Positions 1-11,111 of a stretch of DNA of 64,000 nucleotides are shown here, piece by piece (the first letter of the stretch is position 1; each line of letters begins with the position of its first letter). The notes under the pieces were generated by a model. That model was not told the DNA's origin. It saw nothing but the letters and a program-made list of their open reading frames with translations, and did not search any database. Location: positions 62,001-126,000 of the forward strand of contig JAZAYU010000197.1 in assembly GCA_038501625.1 (NCBI GenBank), given 5' to 3'. The DNA comes from Corbicula japonica (lineage: Eukaryota; Mollusca; Bivalvia; Venerida; Cyrenidae). Made by a program: the position numbers and the translations under genes.

Positions 1-2545
1 GCAAAGATAATATTGCTATATTGTAAGAAGTTTGTTATATCACCATATATATCCTTAAATTCATGAAATGAGAGAAACCGACCATTTACATTCATAAAGT
101 CATTAATGAGAATGATACCTCTATTTGCCAGTCTATTGTGACAGTCATAAAATGGTTTTACTCCTATTTTGATTTGTAAATTATGCCAAACTGGAACTTG
201 TAGAAATTCTAACCAGTTTTGGGGTATTATTTTAGTCAATAGTGAGGAATAAGTTTAAAACACTTGACTCCAAAATACATGTTTAATTAATTTGGCTTGT
301 TGCAGGATGTATGTACTACCAAAATTTGTATAATAAGTGTTTTAACTACTACATTTCTTCCGATTGGCGTTATTATACGTTTAGACCAAGTAACTAACAG
401 TCTTTTAATCTCCTCAACTTTTGAAGCATAGTTTATTTCTACTACTGTAACCAAATTTGTACTGAATGTTATACCTAGTAGCTTAAAATTTTCTCTTTCC
501 CAATGTATACCCCAATTTGGACATAAAGTTCTTTCCGAGCCTTTCAAAGACCCTATCCAAATTGCCTTTGTTTTATCTACATTTTTCAGAACAGTCTAAG
601 AGTAAGGAAGTGTCATTTGCGTACTGCGATATACGAAACTCTTGATTGTTTATTTTAATACCAGTTATATTGTTATCTTTTTTAATAAGCAATGATAAAA
701 TCTCAGCACACAGAATGAAAAGGTAAGGGGACAGAGGATCACCTTGACGACAACCGCGGTGTACATAAAACCAATCGGATCTATAGATGTCCATTAATAG
801 TAACGCAGGACTGAATATTTTTATAAATTACCCCTATCCATTGTTTGAATTGTTCACCAAAGTTAAACAAGTCTAAAACTTTCTTCATAAAAACCCAAGA
901 AATAGAATCAAAAGCGGTTGCAAAATCAATCAGCAAGAGCATTCCCTGTTTTTTGTAATATTCTGTGTAAAACATTACATCATAAATAAGGCGTATATTT
1001 CCTCCTATAAATCTTCCTGAAATGAACCCTGTTTGGTCCTCACTTATAATTTTAATGAATACTGTGTTCATTCTATTTGCTCTGCTTGCTGAATTACCTG
1101 GTGATGATAAATTAGACCTTTTTTCAAGCTTTTCAGCATTTCCTCATAAGTTAATTCCCCTTCAAGTGATTCTTTTTCTCTTTCTGAAAGTTTATTAAAA
1201 TTATAATTATTGAACAAAGTGTTGAGGTTGGTTTTATTTACTTCCCTAAAAGAATATAAATTTTTATAAAAGCACTCTGTATATTTTATAATATCTGTTT
1301 GGGTTTTCAGAATCTCAGAATTTGAGTATAATCAGTTCATCAATTATGATATATAATGTCTATATTCCAAGTTACAGAAATAATTTGTTGGCTTTTCTCC
1401 TTCTAGTAACCATTTAGCTCGAGATCGAACAAGAGAACCTTCCAATTTCTTTTTACGTATGTTTAAAAGTTCATTTTTCTTATCGTCTAAAACAGTATGG
1501 TTTATGTTACCCTCATTCTCAAGTTTTGCAATTTCAACTAATAAATGTTGTTCCTTGTTCTGTTCTTGCTTTTTCTTATGAGATGAAATAGAAATAGTTT
1601 TGCCTCTAATTTGCACCATAAGTGTTTCAAAAAAAAGTTGATCATTTATTGTTAATAGGATGTCTTTGTCACTAATTTCGTTAATGGGTTGATTAAAATT
1701 TTGATTAGTTGCTGAATATAACTGTTTTACCTCTTTAATAACCTGTTTAATTTGGAAAACATATTCTGTATCTTTAAGTAATTAATTATTAAATTTCCAG
1801 TATGATTTACCTTTTTTCAAACTTTCCAATATCTATGCTAATCATAATTAAAGAATGGTCTGTTCTGTAACCTGGTAGGATACAAGCTTCTTCAAGGTCT
1901 GTGAAAAGATCATTGGATATAAGAAAGAAATCAAGTCTTGCCTTTTTAACAGGGTTTTTCTAAAACCATGTAAACTGTTGTTTTTCCATGTTTTTCTCTC
2001 GCCATGCATCTATAAAATCATTTTCTGCAATAATTTCAAAGACAATATCCCTTGCTTTTGGGTTGTTAATATTCATATAGTTAAAGCAATCTTTTTCGGG
2101 GTTTAAAACTAAGTTGTGATCACCTACAATAATTATGCAACTGTGATTAATATTTAAAACTTTATTTTTAATATCAATGTTAAATCCAGGGTCATCTCTG
2201 TTGGGACCATATATGCAAATTAATATGAATAATTTAGAGTCAATATGACAGTTAATGATTAAAATATTTCCATTTTTATCCTTTTCCATGTTGATGTATT
2301 TAAAATCAAAATTGTTGTTTATTAAAATTGCAACCCCTCTTGATTGGCTGTTAAAATTGCAAAAAAAACCAGTCACATCCCCACTGACTCCTAATAGTAT
2401 TCTCTTCTCTATCAGTAAAGTGTGTGTCTTGCAAACAGTAAATATTATATTTTTTAACTTTCAAGAAATTTGATACATCTTTTCTTTTTAGTCTGTCCTC
2501 TAAACCGTGTACATTCATTGATGCTAATTTTAAATTAACTGTCAT
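1..2545 (-). pseudogene. L1-like LINE ORF2 remnant (AP endonuclease + reverse transcriptase), truncated by window edge
   Basis: Degenerate ORF2 of a non-LTR retrotransposon, read in several frames. The apurinic endonuclease starts at Met 2545 (LASMNVHGL, then YCLQDTHF), shifts frame near 2360, and continues as ILICIYGPN, IIVGDHN, a D.W region ending QQFTWF, then after a stop RLDFFLIS and RTDHSLI; these are the usual catalytic and DNA-contact motifs. A linker with AKWLLEGEKPTNYF (1344-1619) precedes the reverse transcriptase: SEDQTGFISGR, then DFATAFDSISW (motif A), RGCRQGDPLSPYLF (motif B) and QYANDT (motif C). The thumb-side block WERENFKLLGITFS lies at 287-547, and the frame runs off base 1. 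Motif C should read YADD; the first catalytic Asp is Asn here. Stops, frameshifts and this change mark a dead copy. The L1/Tx1-like clade is inferred from motif style. Confidence 0.9.
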
Positions 2546-2998
2546 GTTTAATTAACCTAACAATACTCAGACTTATGGTCCCTACGCCTGCACAGACATC
2601 AATTTTCATCCAATCTATACTGCTTTCCGACCATAGTAGCCAGTCTTCCCCATCAGAAATCTGAAAAACATTTGTAAATTGAAATATGCCTTTTATCTAG
2701 CAGTATGATTGTAAAGAGTGATTTTAGATAAACTAAGATAACTTTTTAAGGAAGTATTACCCCGGTGGTGGACTATAAAATTAAATGTTCAACCACATAT
2801 AATCACTGTACAAGAGTAGTTATATAATTTATTATTTTATTTTTTTTAAATTAAGTCCTATACTTTTATAAGATCTTGAAGTGTTTCATTTCACGGCCGT
2901 AAAACGTCTCCCCGTACATTTAGTCAGTACTGTTATCAGTAAATTAACCCGTTACCGATGTCATGCAGTGATTGTTACGTATATCAGGGCTATCCGAT

Positions 2999-3113
2999 CA
3001 ACGTTTTTTGGCGTTGTCCCGGTTAGCTCAGTTGGTTGCGTGGCAGGAATTGCATGGCTAGGCGCTGTCGCCGTGACGGTGCGGGTTCGCTCCCAGCTAG
3101 AGACACTATCATT
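2999..3113 (+). repeat. tRNA-derived SINE-like unit, copy 1
   Basis: Contains an A-box-like TTAGCTCAGTTGG and a B-box-like GCGGGTTCGCTCCC, about 60 bases apart, which is wider than in a plain tRNA. No acceptor stem closes. It ends AGAGACACTATCATTT. A second copy follows 50 bases later. Read as a tRNA-derived SINE head or a pseudo-tRNA repeat. Confidence 0.6.
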
Positions 3114-3162
3114 TGAAATTCACAGTAGCGCTATTTGTGCAGTGTGGCGGCCGTAAAACGTT

Positions 3163-3272
3163 CAACGTTTTTTGGCGTTGTCCCGGTTAGCTCAGTTGGT
3201 TGCGTCGCAGGAATTGCATGGCTAGGCGCTGTGACGGTGCGGGTTCGCTACCAGCTAGAGACACTATCATTT
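3163..3272 (+). repeat. tRNA-derived SINE-like unit, copy 2
   Basis: Near-identical tandem copy of the unit at 2999-3113, lacking about five bases (CGCCG) before the B box. Both copies are preceded by GGCCGTAAAACGT, so the duplicated unit may be longer than the tRNA-like part. Confidence 0.6.
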
Positions 3273-4509
3273 CATATACACTTACTATTTTAACCAGATA
3301 ATGTGTACCTTTTAATTAAAATATAAGATTGTTTATGTAATTTTCATAAATTATCAGAGAAAATGCATTACTACTGCATGCATACTGTATTTTATGCTAA
3401 TATAAAATTGTATGTCAGTTCTGTAGATTGTGAAAAAAAGAACTACAACTAAATGTATACAGTTACTGTATTCTATGCTGATACTTCATAGCCTTTCTTC
3501 TTCTGCAGCTCAGACAAACACAGACTCTGCAAAATACTGATCAAATATGGACACATTTAGGTTATTACAGCAGTGATAAAACACATAATGTGATGTAGGC
3601 TAAACTATGTTTCAAATAGGCTGTAAGGCATAATGCTCAGAGTATTTATATAAATTTTACATACATAGGGCCTATATACATGTCTATGACACTATGAGAC
3701 AACGAGACTACCTAATGCACCACTTTACATTGTTAAATATGTAGCAAATTATTCTTATGTATGTAATAAAATTTGCAAGAAGTATGGATTTTCTTTTTAC
3801 ATAAATAAATTGTATTTATCTATATATATAAATGTGTTTGATTTCAGACTGTAGTCTATGTGTACAGTGTAGACCTTTTTCTACATGCAATACATATATG
3901 ATTGTACTCTATACGTACTGTAGTTATATTTATCACAGGTGGTTTAACTTTTTACGCAAATAATTACGTGTTTTAAAATATTTTAAAGTACTTATCAAAA
4001 ACGTTTCTTTTTGTTTATAATATAAATGTCCAGCTCCTGTGGATCTGTTTACCATTCATCAATTCATTGCATGTGTACATTTATGTTTGACCTAGTTTAC
4101 CATTATCATGTATTCCACGCTAAAGCGGTAGTTTCATTATAATTAAAATTTAAGACTTACTCTAACTATGTCTAGATGAATTTGTTTGCGTTATTATTAT
4201 CATTACGTTTCTCCTCTAGAACTCTGTTTCAGAACACGTTGCTTCACAGGTTTATTTACTAAATAAAATATGGCTGCTTATGGGAGAAAGAGGTGTGTTT
4301 GTATCAGCCACTCAAATTATTGTATACTTTTGAAAAGTCCAACATTACCAATGTTCTAGAAATGGCTATGTTCTTTTTCTACCTACTAATCAAAAACGTG
4401 AGACTGGACGAGAAACGCAATAATATTTAAATTTAGTAACGTCACAACCAATGGGAACTGCGTTGTCTATTGCGGTAAACACAAGCACATGTTGAAATGT
4501 AAACAAACG

Positions 4510-5580
4510 TTACTTTGTGGATTTACTTTTTTCTAGCTTAAGTTTAGCTAACTCTTCAGAAGGAATTAGGGGTTTTGACCAGTCTGTGAGTAAATCGAAT
4601 TTAACTTTCTTTCCGTTCAGTAACAAGGCTATGATCTTTCCCTCGTCGGACCATGCCGTCGTCACTTCTTCCCTCGCGGAGGCCTTCTCCAGGAGTTTTT
4701 CGCCGTTAGGTCCTCTCTAATAATAATGTTTGAGCCCTTGAGTTTGCGACGTACACTTATTACTTCTCGTTTTACCGTTCTAGAGACAAATTTGCAAATT
4801 ATTGGTCTATTCCCGTCTGTTTGGAACATTCCAAGTCCATGTGCGATATCTATTTCGTTTGTCTGAATGTCAATTTGGAGCTTTTCTCTTAACATTTTCA
4901 CCACTAGACTTCGGCTTGCAGCGATCGTTTCATCTTTATCGTTATCATCCAAACCATATATTCTAACACTGTTTCTTCTTGTATACTGTTCTATATTATT
5001 GTGTCTCACTTCATGATCTTTTAACCTCGCCTCCCGTTCTTGTACCAATTCCTTGAGTTCGGCATTCTGCTTGCTAATTTCTCGTTTTTTTTTCAATATT
5101 ATTTATACGTGTAATCATGTCACTGTTTGCATTTTTCATTTCCTCAATTTCATTTATAGATGTGAGGACCTGAGACTTTAGATTACTGAGTTGAGTTTTG
5201 ACTTTGTCTAAATCTGGTTTGATGTTCTTTCCTAGCTCTTCTTTCAAACTATTTAGTTTGTCGTTAACAAAGTCTTCCGACGCCAATTTCTTTAAGTTCT
5301 TGTCTATGTACTCTTTAGAAGCTAATTTTCTGACGTTTCTGTCCATTGCATTAATCATAGTAAGCAGTGACTCTAAACTTGGCTGACTTTCAGTACTATC
5401 ACCCTCGGATATCGCTGGTGTTAATGGTGTTAGCATAGTATCGATCTTCGTCTGTTTATCTATTTGTTCAGTTTTTTCTTGACTTTGGCCATTTGACAGA
5501 CTTGAATCCTCATCCTTACTACTCTTAGATCGCCCTCTACTTTTTTTCTTTAGCTGACATTTCTGCGTCTTTTTCGGCAT
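4510..5580 (-). pseudogene. LINE ORF1 remnant (coiled coil + L1 ORF1p-like RNA-binding domain)
   Basis: Starts at Met 5580 (MPKKTQKCQLKKKSRGRS): a basic, Ser-rich N-terminus, then a long heptad-rich coiled coil, then an RRM-like domain. That domain carries IEQYTRRNSVRIYGL and a segment of the IAHGLG...RPIICKFVSR type, the hallmark of L1-type ORF1p (Transposase_22 family), an RNA chaperone that coats LINE RNA. The frame breaks twice: at a nine-T run on the plus strand (5085-5093), where the frame switches from NIEKKTRN-stop to KKKREISKQ, and again near 4700, after REDLT, where the correct continuation is read from another frame (LLEKASAREEV to LAKLKLEK, stop at 4510). One or two bases of indel thus explain the two visible pieces. 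It probably belongs with the ORF2 at 1-2545, but 2 kb of non-coding sequence separates them. Confidence 0.8.
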
Positions 5581-6655
5581 TTCTTATAATGTGTTTTCTG
5601 CGAATGTTAGACGCTAAACTTATGTTTCTGAGAGTTTCTGAGAGTTTTTTGGATAAAAACGTCACTTACTTTCACCGTCTTCCTAGTATTTATTCTTAAT
5701 TAATTAATCCACAACGTCTTAATACACTTCAATCGATATGTTTACACACACTCCGTGCAAAACCGGGTTTGAACTTCCAAATACAAGTCGAACTGAAAAT
5801 CACATTTTACATCCAAATTTTGTCACAAAACTCACATATTTGTACGTTTTATCCTTTGCTAGTATTATTTTTACAGTAGAGCAAATGCTCCAAGAAAACC
5901 ATCAAAATACAGATTTTTTTGAGAGCGCGAAAAAAACCCACGTCTTTCCACGACTAAGCGACCTTGACCTCCCGTATCTAAATATATTGCCTAACTTTAT
6001 ATATTTAATTCTAATGACTTATTCTTCATACAATACAAATACAAACCAAATACAAACCAAATACACTTAGGCATGCCAAGTTAATACTGCGTCCTACATG
6101 TATATCAAACCGTGATCATAAGAAACATAGGCATGTTTAATTCAGTGCTGGGGTCATTGAGACAATTTAAGGACAAAAGTTTGAGCACAATCGGTTTAGT
6201 TATATTTTAAAGACAACATAATTATTTTACAGAAATAGAAGAATTTCATTAAAGTAGGTACATTTATGAATAAACCTCATGTTCGATGCATTTTTTTACC
6301 AAAGATTTAAAATTGGCTTGTCTAGAACTTTTACAATGCAAAAGAAACATGCACGTTTCAGTACTGTTGATCAAAAGATTAGAATTATTTTATTTTATTG
6401 AAGTTGCTGCTGGACATTAAAATGATGAAATTCAACATAAAATAAATAAATTCAAAACTTGGTCTCTGAAAGAACGAGTTAGTACAACGGTTATATTAAC
6501 AGCCATTTTAAGGTAGGTAAAGGTATGGGTTTATAGTTTGGAACATTATCAAACATAATCACCCAAATTTCACATTTACCCCCTGATCACTGGATATAAT
6601 TCATCTGCTAACAGACGGAGACGAAGGCATCCATGGAACAATGGCTTATATTCCT
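5581..6655. other. Gene-free stretch upstream of LINE ORF1
   Basis: AT-rich sequence. The first 100 bases would be the LINE 5' UTR. A plus-strand open frame at 5738-6070 has no recognisable motif or splice context and is not called. Nothing else supportable is seen. Confidence 0.5.
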
Positions 6656-6659
6656 CACA

Positions 6660-6810
6660 GGTACATGTCCCCATTTATGGGCGAAGAGAAGCAATAAGGC
6701 TTAATTTCTTGCTTAAGGAAATAAACTGACGGACCGGGGCTAAACCTCGGGTCCCCACGATCCCTAAGCAAGCACTCTTCCACTGGACTACTGCTGCCTA
6801 CGGGAAAAAG
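6660..6810 (-). repeat. tRNA-like SINE fragment
   Basis: On the minus strand, TAGTCCAGTGGAAGAGTGC resembles an A box and GAGGTTTAGCCCCGGTCC a degenerate B box, at tRNA-like spacing. The open frame across it is a by-product of the repeat. Moderate certainty. Confidence 0.45.
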
Positions 6811-7199
6811 AAAGGAATTGGAGGGACTTGCAAGATACTTAATCAGCTTATATTGTACGAATGTACGTGTAAGCAATCGATAAAGTTCGACATACAAAAA
6901 GTTATTACCATAATTAATTAGGTAAAACAAGTCGGAAAAATGTTTCTACATGTAGTAATAACTAAATGATATGGATAAAATAAATTTCTTGATGTTTTTT
7001 TTATAATTGTTAACTTTATTGAGAAGCCAGTTTGAAATTATCTGGTGGAAAAAATGGCATCGAGCATGAGGTTTAATCAATGAAATATTGTTGTACAAGC
7101 CATGTAGTTGTACAAGTCATGTATTACACAGGCTAATAAATGAAACTCATAAATATAATTTTTGATAATTAAGGTACATTAGAATGCATGTTAAAAACG

Positions 7200-8170
7200 A
7201 AATAATTGAGGAATCTTTACATGTAATTATCATTTTTGTTGTCAAATAAAGGTCTATTTGAGATATCAAAATCCAGTATAAAAAAGCAAAATTAATTTTC
7301 AGGTTAAAGTCATAAGAAAGTGGCATAACTCAAACAGATTTACATGTAACAGATAAAACTTAAAATAGTCAAACATGACACTTTTCAAGTTATCATCCTT
7401 ATCGTCACAAATTGCTTTGTTCAATGACATTTGTCAAGAATAAATAAAAAAGGACAAATTCTGAAATGTTATAGGAGCATAACTTACATGTAATAGTATA
7501 AATTTAAAGAAGTTATCTTTCTTTTTGTCACAGACGAATCCGTTGCATTTGATGTGTGATATGTATTAGAGAAGTAGGTCAAGTACTTTTAAAGTTATAA
7601 GCAACATTAAGTTCGATATAATAGTCATTTGAAAGGTGTGTATCTTAGAAATAGTGAAACAGTATTTATCATTCTTGTTGTCACGGATGCATTTGTTCAT
7701 GCAGATGATGTTTTCAAAGTATTTAGTTAATAGGAAAATTCTTTTTGAGCAATACAATTTAATTTAAGCAATATAATGATTATTTTCATATTAAATCTAT
7801 TTGAAACTGGCATAACTCTAAAATTAGTCGAACGACCGTTTTTATTAATATATTGTTAGAAACAGTTTTGTTCATGTTAAAATATGAAAATGAAACTTTG
7901 AAAGCCACAGAACACGACAAATATGAAAATATTGCAGACCCGGTCACAGTGAGTCTGTAAATGAGCCTGTAAATGGGCAGTACCGGAAAGAAACATTCGA
8001 TATATTAAGTAAAATGGACAATAACTTGATTTTTATTTAAACGTCGTTTGAAGATAGATTATAAAAAGTGAAACAGAGTCATCATTCTTTACTGTCACAT
8101 ATGGATCTGTTTAATGGGCATACATCTATGATATATTACAAGTGTTAAGTGAAAAGGACAAGTACTTTTT
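7200..8170. repeat. Degenerate tandem repeat, units about 200 bp
   Basis: Recurrent phrases (ATTTGAAA...GGCATAACTC, CATTCTTGTTGTCAC, TTTGTTCATG) recur about every 200 bases, four or five times, each copy strongly diverged. It abuts the next repeat block. Confidence 0.5.
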
Positions 8171-8760
8171 ATGCCCCCGAAAAGCATAATAGTAATCGCA
8201 CCGTCCGTCCGTTTTTATATAACCCTAGCCATAACTCTAACCCCTAAACCTTGTCCTCGCTTCTTCTACGAAACCGCTTAAGGGATTTCGTTAAAATTTC
8301 AATGTAGTGTTTGTCACCAAGCCTAGTTGTGCATATTATCAGGAATTTCTGCTTGGATTATATTTTGCCGAGTTATGGGCCCTTTGTCATTTACAACACT
8401 AACCCCAACACTAAATCTTGTCCTCGCTTCTTTTCCGAAACCGCTTGAGAGATTACATTGAAACTTCATAAGAGTGTTTGTCACCAAGCCTTGTTATGCA
8501 TATCATCAGGAATTTCCGCTCGAATTATTTTTGCCGAGTAATGGGCCCTTTGTTATTTTGCAACTAACCCTAACCCTAACCTTAACTTTTATATTAAAAT
8601 CTTGTCCATGCTTAATCTCCAAAACCACTTGTAATGGGCGATTTCTTTGAAACTTCACAGGAATGTGTATCACTAAGCCTAGTTGTGGAGTTTTTGCTCA
8701 AATTATTTTAGAGTTATGGGCCCGTAGTGATATTCTACTATAACTTCTCTATAAAAATCT
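8170..8760 (+). repeat. Bivalve-type tandem repeat, about 175-bp unit, three copies
   Basis: Begins ATGCCCCCGAAAAGCATAAT followed by a CCGTCCGTCCG tract, then three copies of a unit containing CTTGTCCTCGCTTCTTC, GTTTGTCACCAAGCC, ATCAGGAATTTC and ATGGGCCCTTTGT. Short TAACCC runs between units look telomere-like but are only two or three repeats long. This style of block is common in bivalve genomes (recollection, not searched). Confidence 0.7.
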
Positions 8761-8954
8761 CAGATATTTACTTCAGACTTTAAACAAATGATTATTTGCA
8801 TCTTTCACAGTGTGCTTCATCTCTACCACAAGCATTTGTTTTATTACATATGTTTACCGATTTTATTTCAAAGCTGCATTTCAAGGGCATTTGCCAATTT
8901 CAAGTGACAGCTCTTGTTTTCAAATTAATAGCAACATTGAAAGTCATATTAAAA

Positions 8955-9225
8955 AGAAAATATATGCATATCAGGAATCGCCACACTAACAAAACACAGC
9001 CTCCCCACGCAGCGAAAAAAAGAGAGGAAAAGAGAAAGATAGCATGCGTGTTTGAAGTATTTCAATTCGAAAAGGACGCCAAAAACAATTAACGAAAACG
9101 AGAACCTTTGGGGATACCGCCCTGGAACGGTCAGTGGCAAAACAAATCGCCACTGGGATTTAAATCAGGTTCTAGGGTGCACCAACCTCACGGTTGTCCC
9201 AACAGGTTCTCGTATCACAAAACAG
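8955..9225 (+). repeat. Dispersed SINE-like family S, copy 1
   Basis: Shares GCATATCAGGAAT, ACAGCCTCCCCAC, AAAAGGACRCC and CTGGAACGGTCARTGGCAAA with copies at 16500-16700 and 43640-43850 (reverse), and a fragment at 56889-56935. Ends with a CACCAACCTCACGG region shared with the reverse copy at 43640. No TIR found, so SINE-like is the best guess. Confidence 0.6.
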
Positions 9226-9239
9226 GTACAAGTTTTTTA

Positions 9240-11106
9240 AGTGAATGAACTCCAACCCACCCATCTGCTCAACAATGTTGCATGCAAAAGCACGCAAACA
9301 TTTAAAACATAAGAAGCTAATAGCATTGCAAAACCAAAGGGCGGTTACTCAATGATCTATCCGAAACCAGAGCTCCTGGAGTAAAAACAGCAAGAACACT
9401 ATGACAGAGATAAAAGAAAGAATCGAGCTTCTAGGTGCTTTTAAGAAAGGATTTCCCCATAAACCTTCATAAACTCTTAACCTCCTTCCACCGTCGTGCA
9501 ACCAAAGAGGTAAGCACAATGATCAACTGTAGATGGGTTAAGTCATTTGAAAGGTTAGTAACTCGATAAACAGTAAACCTGACTTCATTGGTAAATCCAG
9601 TCTTTGCTTCATACGTCCATAAACATCTTAAAATAACAATTTCCTGATGTATTTTATTCATGTACATGTCATAAATATAACGTATCATGCCATTTTATGA
9701 ACCTATCTAATACCGAAAATAATTATACGCGCGTTTTTAAAAAAAAAGTAGAAATCAGAAAATAGAAATCAGAAAAATTGAAACAAATTGACACCGTGTG
9801 GTACTACTAACTTAAAATAAATATTGTGAGCGCATGACTATATTTCCTTTTTCTTCGTTGCAGTCAACCGTTCGACATCGAAGAACAATAAAAGTGATTC
9901 GTCATTGCGGATTTAAATGAGTTTTTCCTAGGGATCTGACCGGTTACTTTTCTAGGGATGTGATCATAACTGATTTCATTAAACCCTAAAACGGCCGTCG
10001 ATCTATGTTTTCAAACGCTTCAATAAATCGATTTATTTGTGGTTGCTAGATTTGAAAGTTTTATTACTGGAATAAGTTTAAATTTAATTAAATTTAACAC
10101 CTGAAGATATTTTTCCAGTTAGTTTTAGGCTTGAACGAAAAACTAAGTTTGTTTTTTGTCGACAAGGTTGTCAAGACTTAAACTAATCATTAAATAACGT
10201 TCTAAAGATCGCTACGTAATGTATGTTTTGACAACTAATCATGGCAAATGACGAGTACTTGAGAATGCTTCACTTCAACATCTTTAAAATAAAATAGACC
10301 TAGTCTAGCACATATATACGTTACAGTAATAATCGTTTCATACAGTTTAAACTAATTGTTTAACATTCCCACTAGATACCTCATAACCCCACTAGATGTT
10401 TCCCTGGATACGAGAAACATTCGTATTTGGGTAACAATTTGGCTTTTGTTTTGATTATTAACATTAGTTACCAGATCTTGTTTTACTTACACTTATATTA
10501 ACGCATTCAAGTTTGTTACTCAAATTCTGCACCGAACAAAACAATGCTTATTACTTCCACGGCAAACATTCAAGGTGTTTGAACTTTAAAAACTTGGTCA
10601 TTAAGTACCCATGTAAAGTGCAAATGCCGTCGTAAAGAAATATATGCCAAAACTCGGTGTTAATTAACCTAAATTAGGTCCAAGCATGGTATATTTTGAC
10701 TATAAACGCAGTTTCAAGTCACGCAATTTTCTATTTTCACTTTGTAAACAAACAATCTTTCAGTTTATACATTCAATAACTTTTTTGTTAAGGCCTCTAG
10801 AAACATAGGTTAAAAAACCGAGTGAAGCTTACATGTCTGGCCTCCGGGTAGGCGTATTTATATTACGATAACAATGATAAAAAACTACTAACCAGGTCAA
10901 AATATCTCCGGAAATGCGCAAAATAACGAAATATTCCGCCATTTTGTTCCGCACAGAACATGTCCCTCACTTACTTTCCCGCAAAGATCAAATACGTTGG
11001 ACCCCCTGGCTTTGTGACAGTCTATATGGATTATCAAAGTTTATGGGTTTTTTTTTCGTTTCGCATGTAGGTTTCTTGCGAATGTGTATTATATTCCGAA
11101 CTTTCG
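9240..11106. other. Gene-free stretch
   Basis: AT-rich intergenic sequence with no reading frame, RNA gene or repeat I can support. A short open frame at 10914-11168 partly overlaps the foldback element's outer edge and is not called. Confidence 0.5.
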
Positions 11107-11111
11107 TTATC
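11107..11111. other. Target-site duplication, left (TTATC)
   Basis: Exact match to 13698-13702 beyond the other terminus of the foldback element. Confidence 0.75.

Larger units (their letters stand above)
2546..4509. other. Non-coding gap between LINE ORF1 and ORF2 pieces
   Basis: About 2 kb without a credible coding region. It holds the two tRNA-like units at 2999-3272; the rest is AT-rich unique-looking sequence. In an intact L1-like element ORF1 and ORF2 nearly touch, so this is either inserted DNA or a junction of two separate LINE copies. Confidence 0.6.

Noticed and set aside
4517..4720. 67-codon plus-strand open frame
   Set aside because: It is the antisense shadow of the LINE ORF1 C-terminus.
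5738..6070. 110-codon plus-strand open frame
   Set aside because: No motif, ends in a low-complexity Asn/Thr/Gln tract, overlaps the LINE 5' region antisense.
8560..8590. Telomere-like TAACCC repeats
   Set aside because: Only two to three units, imperfect, and part of a dispersed 175-bp repeat.
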